This document shows, piece after piece, positions 1-5,726 of a DNA stretch of 7,822 bases. Source of the DNA: Chloroflexota bacterium (lineage in GTDB: Bacteria; Chloroflexota; Dehalococcoidia; Dehalococcoidales; JAUYDJ01); assembly GCA_030690025.1 (NCBI GenBank), contig JAUYDJ010000094.1, forward strand, positions 1 to 7,822, in the 5' to 3' direction. How positions within the stretch are numbered: position 1 is the stretch's first letter; each line of letters begins with the position of its first letter. The notes under the pieces were generated by a model, which saw only the letters and a list, made by a program, of their open reading frames with translations, searched no databases and was not told the DNA's origin. The position numbers and the translations under genes are program-made.

Positions 1-13
1 GCGCTTCCCATCA

Positions 14-811
14 TTAGACCAGTCCCACCGGGCTCCGCTTCACCCGGGTAAAGTACACTATGGCAATCAGGGATGCAGCCAACGTAAGCAGGGCTATTAT
101 CTGGGCCTGCTGGAGCCCCCAGAATACGTTCTGCCCTCGAACAAAGGTAAGGGCAAAGCGCCCCAACGAATAGCTTGAGAGGTAGCTCAGGAACACCAGG
201 CCATCCCTGCTGAACCTGCGGCCGAGCCTCAGGAGAATGAACAGGGTCAAGCCATTCCACAGCATCTCGTACACGGGATACGGTTGGGTGGGCAGGCCGA
301 AGAGTTGGGCCGGGATCATGCTGCCGGGATTAATGTAGATGAAGGCCCAGGGCAGGCTGGTGACGCCGCCATAAGCATCCCCGTTGATGATGCACGCGAA
401 CCGGCCGACTATCTGAGCAGTAAGCAAGGCGGGGGTTAAGGCGTCAAGCAGACGGCCCAGTGGCAGATGCTTTGCCGCCGAATAGGTAATGGTGGCAATT
501 CCACCCCCCACCAGCGCACCCCAGATAGCCAGACCACCTCGCCAGAGCGAGAAGGCTTGCAGCGGGTTAGCCGAGTAGTATCCCCACTCGTCTATCACGT
601 GAAACAATCGGGCGCCCACCATGCCACCCAGCACCACCCAGGGCAGCAGGGAGTAGACTTCCGCCGCTGGAATACCGTGCCTCTTAAACTGCCGGGTGGC
701 CACCAGTACCGCCGCCACTACGGCCAGCATTATGATGACGCTGTACCAGCGAATCTCAAGATGTCCAACGTGCAATATGGTCGGGTTAATATCAATGACG
801 ATGCCGTTCAT
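14..811 (-). CDS. lgt: Prolipoprotein diacylglyceryl transferase
   Basis: Integral membrane enzyme that moves a diacylglyceryl group from phosphatidylglycerol to the lipobox cysteine of prolipoproteins, the first step of lipoprotein maturation. The 265-aa length is normal for the family. Recognisable Lgt blocks are IRWYS (20-24), GARL (66-69), GGLAIWGALVGG (92-103), GRFACIINGDAYG (136-148), a YPVYE block (178-182) and LGRF...FVRGQ (217-227). There are about seven hydrophobic segments. Compared with E. coli Lgt as I remember it, the histidine of the HGG block is Trp97 (also seen in other phyla), Asn146 corresponds to Cys140, and Glu151 to Asp145. The start is supported by GGAGG at a good distance. 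The gene overlaps the nfeD remnant upstream by 20 nt. Its stop is TAATGATG, so a downstream gene could begin at 14 or 11, but too little is visible to call one. A lipoprotein gene lies in the same run. Identity is secure; activity is inferred. Confidence 0.95.
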   Translation of the reverse strand: MNGIVIDINPTILHVGHLEIRWYSVIIMLAVVAAVLVATRQFKRHGIPAAEVYSLLPWVVLGGMVGARLFHVIDEWGYYSANPLQAFSLWRGGLAIWGALVGGGIATITYSAAKHLPLGRLLDALTPALLTAQIVGRFACIINGDAYGGVTSLPWAFIYINPGSMIPAQLFGLPTQPYPVYEMLWNGLTLFILLRLGRRFSRDGLVFLSYLSSYSLGRFALTFVRGQNVFWGLQQAQIIALLTLAASLIAIVYFTRVKRSPVGLV

Positions 812-1028
812 TCATTCCTCCGGTCTGTTTTGCATCTATCGACCGATTACGACATAATACCAGCCTGATTCCGTCTACAGAGGCTGCGCTAACCGTTTCT
901 CCGGGGCTCAAGAGGTCAGGGCAACTGGCACTCCACAGTTCGCCCTGAGAACGGACCAGGTATTGTGCGTAATAACTCGGGCTGGACATGGATATCACTT
1001 CAGCTCGGGCTCCGATAAGACCCTCCGC
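792..1028 (-). pseudogene. Remnant of an nfeD gene: C-terminal OB-fold domain only
   Basis: The frame opens at 1028 just after a TGA and encodes 78 residues beginning AEGLIGARAEVIS. A segment starting GELWSASCPDLL and continuing GETVSAASVDGIRLVL follows. This matches the soluble OB-fold at the end of NfeD proteins (typically xGLIGxxGxV, GELWxARS, GxxVxVxxVxGLxLxV). NfeD family members are membrane proteins that work with stomatin/flotillin-type proteins in membrane organisation. Everything before the OB-fold, including the membrane segments, is missing. Homology starts abruptly where the preceding truncated membrane gene ends, in another frame. A GTG at 998 lies one base after that gene's TGA and could be reached by coupled translation, giving 68 aa, but I see no good ribosome site. 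The tail overlaps the start of lgt. The domain call is reasonably sure. That it is dead rather than a small OB-only protein is inferred. Confidence 0.6.
817..821 (-). promoter_or_regulatory. Ribosome binding site of lgt
   Basis: GGAGG on the minus strand, five bases (AATGA) before the ATG at 811. It fixes the lgt start. It lies inside the open frame of the nfeD remnant. Confidence 0.75.
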
Positions 1029-1203
1029 TCAGGCCGGCTTGAATTCCAAATCCGCCTGCCAGGGCCATTATCCAGTACCATAGCCTGGCCGTCTGCTCCA
1101 GCATATGTTGCCAGCCCTGTGCCAGGGTGATAACGCCGGCATAAACCAGAAGCAGCAGGACGCCAGCGCTAACACCGATTATGATGTGTCTTCTCAAACT
1201 CAT
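1000..1203 (-). pseudogene. Truncated small membrane protein (5' end of a longer gene)
   Basis: This encodes 67 aa: a basic start (MSLRRH), a hydrophobic segment at about 7-29, an amphipathic stretch with EQTARLWYW, and a second hydrophobic segment ALAGGFGIQAGL (about 47-58). It then ends after ten residues of low-complexity sequence. From memory, WYW(I)xxLAxGFGxQxGL is the front of a longer membrane protein family known in Chloroflexota and Firmicutes, whose later part carries a Cys/His-rich CCxHH segment. Only the front is present here, and the bases after the GL codons read as nfeD in a different frame. The ATG at 1203 is preferred over an upstream GTG at 1224 because GGGAG sits 8-9 nt before it. 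It lies 28 nt after the lipoprotein gene. The short product might still be made. Family assignment is from memory and unchecked. Confidence 0.5.
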
Positions 1204-1231
1204 GGGACTCTCTCCCAAACACACTTCGTCT

Positions 1232-1735
1232 TTAATCCAACTGCCATTTGAGGCCTCTCTCTTTGACTCCGGCGGTGTCCCTTAATATCAACTCAACATA
1301 TTTTACTGTTCTCAGATTCAAGGAATCAGCAACTGGAAAAGTCAGAATGCCTTCGCGGTGATGGCCGCCGGGGGGAGCGTCCCAATTGTTGGGGCGATAT
1401 TCCGTGCCGCTGCTGTCCCGTAGAATAGCGAGGTCTCTCAGGTTATACTGGTCCAGGCTCCCCGAGTGAGTGTCCATAGTCACGCCGAATACTAATAAGC
1501 CGTCCTTCAGCCCGCGCCATTCAACATCAATGGTCACCCCACCCCCGCTGCTGGTCTGGACAAGCCCGTTGGTCGGACTTCCGTAAGGAATAGGCAGTGG
1601 TGCGGGAGACACGTTGCCCTTTTCTTGAGCAACAAAGCCATTGGAACAGCCAGCACCCAATCCGACCAGCAGAATGAGAAGAACAGGGATGAATGGAGCC
1701 AGTTTTCTCAAAATCCTACTATTTCCTTTAGACAT
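1232..1735 (-). CDS. Small lipoprotein with GGHHR-motif beta domain, function unknown
   Basis: 167 aa. A basic N-terminus and hydrophobic core (14-27) lead to a lipobox LGAGC with Cys30 as the lipidation site, which fits the permissive lipobox pattern. The linker at about 31-62 is rich in Pro, Gly and Ser. The C-terminal part (about 65-167) looks all-beta, with the blocks MDTHS (87-91), NLRDLAILRD (98-107), NNWDAPPGGHHREG (116-129) and a final KERGLKWQL. I remember similar uncharacterised proteins from Chloroflexota with the pattern L-D...H-S...G-G-H-H-x-x-G-x-L-x-F. Their function is not known to me. The protein should be anchored outside the cytoplasmic membrane and would be a substrate of the Lgt encoded downstream. 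His90, His125 and His126 could bind a metal; this is inference. It sits 25 nt after the PDZ gene and 28 nt before the truncated membrane gene. The ribosome site is weak (GGGG nine bases before ATG). Confidence 0.75.
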   Translation of the reverse strand: MSKGNSRILRKLAPFIPVLLILLVGLGAGCSNGFVAQEKGNVSPAPLPIPYGSPTNGLVQTSSGGGVTIDVEWRGLKDGLLVFGVTMDTHSGSLDQYNLRDLAILRDSSGTEYRPNNWDAPPGGHHREGILTFPVADSLNLRTVKYVELILRDTAGVKERGLKWQLD

Positions 1736-1760
1736 GTCTGATTACCCCGTCCTCGATTGC

Positions 1761-2210
1761 CTAGTTTTTCGTATGAACGAAGCTAACTGTCCGGCTGCTT
1801 TTTCCTCGGCAGACTTCCATAACGATATTAGTGCCCACGGGGCAGTCCCTGATGACGCCCAGCAGGGGACTGCCTTTCTCCACGGCGGCGCCGTTGTAGC
1901 TGAGAATGACGTCCCCAACCTTGAGCCCTGCCCTATCAGCGAGGCTATTGGAGGCTATTTCGGTAATTAGAGCTCCTGAATCTACTCCCAGGTCATAATA
2001 GGCTGATAGCCCCGGTGTGAGCGGCAGATAGGTTATACCCAGGTCTGTCGCTGCTGTATTCTGTTGCGTTGGTTTCCCTGGAGCCGCGCTCTGGGTCTGC
2101 CTTGGGACAAAATAGACCCCCAGTGTGAGCGCGAGCACGACAGCGGCAATAGCGACCGTCATGGCGATTTTGCCTATTCGAGTCCCCCTATGAGAATGAG
2201 AGCGCATCAT
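1761..2210 (-). CDS. Membrane-anchored stand-alone PDZ domain protein
   Basis: 149 aa. A short basic N-terminus (residues 1-14) is followed by one membrane segment (about 15-35), a linker rich in Gln, Thr and Ala (38-55), and an HtrA/DegP-type PDZ domain at about 57-147. Diagnostic blocks are GALITEIASNSLADRAGL (79-96), KVGDVILSYNG (97-107), a helix at about 114-122, and VMEVCRGK (130-137). No protease domain or catalytic triad is present, so the protein probably binds peptides or C-termini outside the membrane rather than cutting them. The positive N-terminus predicts the PDZ on the outer face. It follows the response regulator gene after a 96-nt gap, the largest complete gap in the window, and precedes the lipoprotein gene by 25 nt. 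Partners are unknown. A second ATG (2207) directly follows the first; neither has a strong ribosome site. Confidence 0.85.
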   Translation of the reverse strand: MMRSHSHRGTRIGKIAMTVAIAAVVLALTLGVYFVPRQTQSAAPGKPTQQNTAATDLGITYLPLTPGLSAYYDLGVDSGALITEIASNSLADRAGLKVGDVILSYNGAAVEKGSPLLGVIRDCPVGTNIVMEVCRGKSSRTVSFVHTKN

Positions 2211-2306
2211 AGCTTTGTACCCACTATTAATGATGCCACAGGCTGATGATACGGGTATTACAGATTGGTTAGAAGACGATTAGAGTTTGACCTGGGCGGC
2301 AAGTGT

Positions 2307-2972
2307 TCACTCCTTGAGGACATAGCCCACGCCGCGAACGGTATGAATTAGCCTGGGATGGCCATTGGCCTCCAGCTTTGAGCGCAGGTAGCGAATGTAG
2401 ACTTCTATAACATTGGACTTGCAGTCAATTTCGTATCCCCACACTCGCTTCTGGATCCGGCTCCTCTTGAGCACCCGGCGCGGGTTCCGCATAAAAAGCT
2501 CCAGCAGGTCGAACTCTTGAGCGGTAAGCTCAATGCCATCGTTGCCGTATCTTACTTCTCTGGTAGCTGTATCGAGTGAGAGGTCACCGAACCGAAGGCT
2601 CTCTCCTTCCGCTGGTTGACGTCGCCTGAGCAAGGCCCTCACCCTTGCCAGAAGCTCATCGAAGGCGAAGGGCTTGACCAGATAGTCGTCAGCACCGCTG
2701 TCGAGGCCGGCCACCCTATCAGCCACACTACTTCTGGCGGTGAGCATAAGAATGGGCACGTCGCTCGCCTGGCGCAGCCGTTTGCTGACCTCTAATCCAT
2801 CGATTCCCGGCATCATGATATCCAACACGACGAGGTCAGGCTCTCTGTCGCGGGCTTTTCCTAGGGCTTCGGCGCCATCAGCTGCTGTGTCCACAGTATA
2901 GCCTTCGTACGCCAAGCCACGCCTGACGAAGCTTACAATTTCAGGGTCATCATCTACGACCATAATGCGCAT
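2307..2972 (-). CDS. OmpR/PhoB-family response regulator, no kinase nearby
   Basis: Two-component DNA-binding regulator of 221 aa, the usual length. The receiver domain (about 1-115) has the acidic pocket Asp7-Asp9, phosphoacceptor Asp51 (VVLDIMMPG), Thr78 (LMLTAR), Tyr97 and Lys100 (LVKPF), so all phosphotransfer residues are present. The C-terminal winged helix (about 125-220) has [14 protein letters not shown], the recognition-helix region [16 protein letters not shown] and [10 protein letters not shown]. Sequence style resembles the MprA/PhoP branch. GAGG at 2978-2981 lies five bases before the ATG. The gene starts 8 nt after the beta-domain membrane protein gene, so it is probably cotranscribed with the ccm block. 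No histidine kinase is encoded in the window: downstream lie a PDZ protein, a lipoprotein and lgt. Its targets and signal cannot be read from the sequence. Confidence 0.95.
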   Translation of the reverse strand: MRIMVVDDDPEIVSFVRRGLAYEGYTVDTAADGAEALGKARDREPDLVVLDIMMPGIDGLEVSKRLRQASDVPILMLTARSSVADRVAGLDSGADDYLVKPFAFDELLARVRALLRRRQPAEGESLRFGDLSLDTATREVRYGNDGIELTAQEFDLLELFMRNPRRVLKRSRIQKRVWGYEIDCKSNVIEVYIRYLRSKLEANGHPRLIHTVRGVGYVLKE

Positions 2973-2980
2973 ACACGCCT

Positions 2981-4198
2981 CTATTTAACGCTTTGTCCGT
3001 CCCTATTATTGCCGCTGCCTCGGGCAACGGCATAGATTTCCATCAGGCTGGCTTTCGCCTTCGCCCGGCGCGTCCGATATTCCCCTTCCTTTATAATCCC
3101 GGCTTCATAGGAGTCGTCCAGCCGGGCCAATTCCCTCAGCAGCGCGTCCTCCTGACCCGACGCTGGCAAAACAGGTTCCGGCGCCGCCCGGGCGGTAGGT
3201 AAGCCGGATAGCGCCTGCCTTTTCTTTAGTTGAGGATAGGCAACTGCAACAACCAGTACCAGCATGGCGACTCCGCCAAGCAGCCAGGGCCAGGGGAAGG
3301 ATGCCTCTGGAGAGGCTGCGGACGGCTTGACTATTCCGGAAAACGATGCGTCAAGGTCGACGCCTTTGGCCAGGTTGCCTGCGGTGAAGTCCAGGTAATT
3401 GGTCCCGTTTATCATCTGCGGAGGTGCCGGAGCCAGAGCCGAACTGGTAACCTTGACCCCCGTGTCCTGGACCAGAAGACGGAAATTGGCGATAGGATAG
3501 TCCGTCTTCCGCGATATCGTCACACCCGACCCCTGGTAGGGGATAACGTAGGTGAAGTTGATATCAGTGACTCCGGGTGGGACGGCAGCAGTGGAGACCA
3601 CCCCGGTGGGAGTCGTCTCGGGAGTAAAACCTTGACCAGGCGACAGCGAGGTCGCTCCTGTAGGAAGGGTGAATCGCAGCGTGGCTCTGGCTGTCTTTCC
3701 CTTCGTCCCGATGAAGGTACTGGTACCTACGTTGCTGAACCTCCACACCTCCAGCACCTGGAGCGTGCCCTGGTCCGCGAACACCACGATGTGCCCGTTA
3801 GAGACCTGTATACTCGCATCGCTGGTCGTGGAGTCGTATACGTCTAGCTCAACCGTCTGCGTAGGGCTGGCGGACGTCAGGGTGACCGTCTGGGAGGTGT
3901 AGTCCGCATCCTGGAAGGTGGCACTAACCGTGTATGTAGTTCCATTGTCAGTAGACAAACCCCCGAACTCGAACTTGCCGGTAGCGTCGACGGTGGCCTT
4001 TTGCTGGCTGGCCGTCGCCTTGCCGTTCGAGTAGGCAATTAGGGCAACTTCGACCCCCCCGATAGGAGAGCCACCCGCCGTCTTATTCACCACCTGCCCC
4101 GTAATGGAGCCGGCACCCTCAGCGCGGACGGGGCTTGCCCAGCCTATAGCGGCCGCTATCGCCAGAAGGGCTAACGCCAATCCAAGTACTCTACGCAA
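2981..4198 (-). CDS. Exported membrane-anchored beta-domain protein with carboxypeptidase-regulatory-like domain
   Basis: 405 aa, function unknown. A signal peptide (1-26, ending SPVRA) is followed by a carboxypeptidase-regulatory-like or Cna-B-like Ig fold at about 29-121 ([39 protein letters not shown]). A larger, mainly beta region without a family name known to me spans about 127-295. One membrane helix (about 303-321) is followed by KKR and a cytoplasmic tail of about 80 aa. The tail holds a helical motif (352-388) with [11 protein letters not shown] and EYRTRR, resembling the juxtamembrane part of the CcmI-like protein encoded upstream. The start is a TTG preceded by AGGAG six bases away; the signal peptide begins there. 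It lies 18 nt after ccmE and 8 nt before the response regulator. Its position suggests a role linked to cytochrome c assembly or the cell envelope; this is inference. Confidence 0.85.
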   Translation of the reverse strand: MRRVLGLALALLAIAAAIGWASPVRAEGAGSITGQVVNKTAGGSPIGGVEVALIAYSNGKATASQQKATVDATGKFEFGGLSTDNGTTYTVSATFQDADYTSQTVTLTSASPTQTVELDVYDSTTSDASIQVSNGHIVVFADQGTLQVLEVWRFSNVGTSTFIGTKGKTARATLRFTLPTGATSLSPGQGFTPETTPTGVVSTAAVPPGVTDINFTYVIPYQGSGVTISRKTDYPIANFRLLVQDTGVKVTSSALAPAPPQMINGTNYLDFTAGNLAKGVDLDASFSGIVKPSAASPEASFPWPWLLGGVAMLVLVVAVAYPQLKKRQALSGLPTARAAPEPVLPASGQEDALLRELARLDDSYEAGIIKEGEYRTRRAKAKASLMEIYAVARGSGNNRDGQSVK

Positions 4199-4204
4199 TT
4201 TCGA

Positions 4205-4209
4205 CTCCT
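4205..4209 (-). promoter_or_regulatory. Ribosome binding site deciding a TTG start
   Basis: AGGAG on the minus strand (within AAAGGAGT), six bases before the TTG at 4198. It supports the rare TTG as the true start, which also gives a complete signal peptide. Confidence 0.75.
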
Positions 4210-4216
4210 TTCGCTA

Positions 4217-4612
4217 TCATCCGTGGCAAGCCTTGCATAACGGTGAGCTTTTGGTGGTGAGCGACGTCGCATGAAATATCCCGGAGGCAGTGTATGTGCC
4301 TTCCACTACCAGAGCCGAGCCTGGCTTGAAGTCATTTGGTGCCCGCCCCGCATACGCCACCGGCATCTGGTCTCCCTCCCCGGTAAGCGTGAACGTCAAT
4401 GACCGGGTGGCGTCATCCCAGTTGATTGACCCCGGGACAACGTCCCCACCCACCTTCACCACCTGCCCCGACTCTCCCTTGGCCTGGGCGATGGTTATGT
4501 GGTCCGGCATTCCCCCGGGAGCACCAGGCGAGGTGAACGCCTTGACCCCTAAAGTTATGGCCACCACCACGATAACCACGGCAACAACGCCAATTATACG
4601 CTTCCGGCTCAT
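4217..4612 (-). CDS. ccmE: CcmE-like heme chaperone with C-terminal CxxCH
   Basis: 131 aa. A basic N-terminus MSRKR, a membrane anchor (about 6-25) and a compact beta domain (about 38-118) match CcmE, the heme carrier that takes heme from CcmC and passes it to CcmF. Family-like blocks are GQVVKVGGDVVPGSINWD (49-66), SLTFTLTG (71-78), MPVAYAGRAPNDFKPGSALVVEGTY (83-107, typical xPVxYxGxxPxxFxxGxxVVxEG) and FHATSL (113-118). The usual heme-binding HxxxY or CxxxY would fall at about 122-126 but reads SSPLC. The protein ends with Cys126-Lys-Ala-Cys129-His130-Gly, a CxxCH as in c-type cytochromes. The frame is clean to the TGA, so no frameshift is needed. Its ATG overlaps the previous stop (ATGA), and GAGG lies six bases upstream. 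CcmE-like fold: fairly sure. Heme-carrying mode: unknown. Confidence 0.85.
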   Translation of the reverse strand: MSRKRIIGVVAVVIVVVAITLGVKAFTSPGAPGGMPDHITIAQAKGESGQVVKVGGDVVPGSINWDDATRSLTFTLTGEGDQMPVAYAGRAPNDFKPGSALVVEGTYTASGIFHATSLTTKSSPLCKACHG

Positions 4613-5235
4613 CCGCGTCCTCTAGTTGATTCTCCGATGGTTCCTCCGGCGCTCAACGCCGCGCCGCAGTGGAAGCAGAACTGGTCATCGGCGTCGACTT
4701 CCGCCGAGCACTTCGGACATTTTGCACTTAAGGCGGCACCGCAACGGAAACAGAAGAGGTCATCAACTTCTAGTTGCGCGCCGCAACCGGGGCAGGGTTT
4801 ACTGATGGCCTTTCCTCGTCCGCCTTTCTTAATAACGGGCATCTTCGCGGCCGGTGCTTCAACGTCCGGCTCGCCGGTATCCTTGGCGGCACGCAAACTC
4901 GAAACCCGGGCTTCGATCTCCTCGTCTATGTTATTGACCGTATCAAGACCGCGCTCGCTTCGCAATTCATCCACTGTCTTGAGCAAAACTAGCGCTTTTT
5001 CTTCGTACTTTTGCCTTAGCTCCTGGTAGTCGCTCTGCGATAGATTACCCATATCGTAGTCAGACTCAAGTTCGCTTATGGCGAAGAGCGCGGCATCCTT
5101 CTGGGCAAGTAGCTCACTGACTTCGGTGTCCTCCACCAGCCTGGTCCCATTTCTACCGCCAATTCCCCTTAGCAGCGGCCAGGAGACCACGCCGATAGCC
5201 GCCAGCACCACAATCGCCGCCCAAAACGTAATCAT
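4609..5235 (-). CDS. CcmI-like membrane protein with two zinc ribbons
   Basis: 208 aa. An N-terminal membrane helix (about 3-22) is followed by arginines, so the rest is predicted to face the cytoplasm. A helical segment (about 38-95) with QKDAALFAISELESDYDMG and SDYQELRQKYEEKA matches the N-terminal part of CcmI/CycH, which helps present apocytochrome c to the ligase. A charged linker (96-145) leads to two tandem zinc ribbons with paired CxxC: Cys148/151/162/165 and Cys173/176/187/190. The TPR domain of proteobacterial CcmI is absent. Both flanking overlaps are 4 nt (ATGA), with ccmH upstream and ccmE downstream, so translation is coupled. The role in apocytochrome handling is inferred from position and the CcmI-like segment. 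The ribbons could bind a partner protein or nucleic acid. Confidence 0.85.
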   Translation of the reverse strand: MITFWAAIVVLAAIGVVSWPLLRGIGGRNGTRLVEDTEVSELLAQKDAALFAISELESDYDMGNLSQSDYQELRQKYEEKALVLLKTVDELRSERGLDTVNNIDEEIEARVSSLRAAKDTGEPDVEAPAAKMPVIKKGGRGKAISKPCPGCGAQLEVDDLFCFRCGAALSAKCPKCSAEVDADDQFCFHCGAALSAGGTIGESTRGRG

Positions 5236-5726
5236 GCGGAACCCTCTTCCTTAAACCTTTTCAGTTCGGCTTCCAGTCGCCCTCGATATTCTTCCGACTC
5301 CGCCACCGACACCGGCTCTACTGAGGTGACTGCCTCACCACCTTCGCCCCTTCTCCCCTTTCGTGCCCAGGCCCTGAGTATGAAGAACAAGCCAGTGCCA
5401 CCCGCGGCCACGGCGGCGAAGGGCACTACCCAGACGACAAGATTAAAGCCCTTTTTGGGAGGAGAGGAAAGCATCTTCTCACCGTACTGCCTCACAAAGT
5501 AGCCAACTATCTGGTCCTTGCTCTGGCCCTGGTTCATCATCTCGGTAATCTTGGCTCTTATCTGATTGGCCGTCTCACAGTCGCACACGTCCACCACCAT
5601 GGTACAGCCGCACTGGCACATCAACTCTTTCTCAATGTCTTTTGAGGTCAGCGCATAGGCTGCAGTCACCGGCGCTCCGAGAGCCAGCACCGAGACCAGC
5701 AGGATCGCCAGCACCCTAAGCTTCAT
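5232..5726 (-). CDS. ccmH: CcmH/CycL/NrfF-family cytochrome c maturation thiol protein
   Basis: 164 aa from the chosen start. This family reduces or holds the cysteines of apocytochrome c before heme ligation by CcmF. Signal peptide 1-25 (ending AAYA) is followed by the CcmH domain (26-92): LTSKDIEKELMCQCGC, DVCDC, then helices with NQIRAKITEMMNQGQSKDQI and FVRQYGEKMLSSPPKKGFN, all typical of the family. A membrane helix (about 96-118) and a short cytoplasmic tail follow. The usual LRCxxC is replaced by Cys37, Cys39, Cys41 plus Cys48 and Cys50. The longer open frame to 5810 adds 28 residues that are only ccmF in another frame. The ATG at 5726 is preferred because GGGAGGTG precedes it and a signal peptide starts there. 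It overlaps ccmF by 11 nt and the CcmI-like gene by 4 nt. Confidence 0.93.
   Translation of the reverse strand: MKLRVLAILLVSVLALGAPVTAAYALTSKDIEKELMCQCGCTMVVDVCDCETANQIRAKITEMMNQGQSKDQIVGYFVRQYGEKMLSSPPKKGFNLVVWVVPFAAVAAGGTGLFFILRAWARKGRRGEGGEAVTSVEPVSVAESEEYRGRLEAELKRFKEEGSA

Noticed and set aside
1..14. Start of a further gene overlapping the lgt stop (TAATGATGGGAAG)
   Set aside because: An ATG at 14 or 11 would fit a coupled start, but only about four codons are visible and no product can be judged.
1204..1224. GTG start at 1224 for the truncated membrane gene
   Set aside because: The ATG at 1203 has GGGAG at a normal distance and begins a typical basic-hydrophobic N-terminus.
2211..2306. 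Promoter for the PDZ gene in the 96-nt gap (a TATCAT at about 2236-2241 on the minus strand)
   Set aside because: The -10-like hexamer is good, but no matching -35 box is found at 16-18 bases, so one hexamer is not enough to call it.
3230..3847. Plus-strand open frame of 205 aa opposite the beta-domain protein
   Set aside because: It is antisense to a well-supported gene with signal peptide, domain and ribosome site. The translated product is rich in Arg and Gly without any domain pattern.
4637..5029. Plus-strand open frame of 130 aa opposite the CcmI-like gene
   Set aside because: Its repeated PQWKQN/PQRKQK look is the mirror of the duplicated zinc ribbons on the minus strand.
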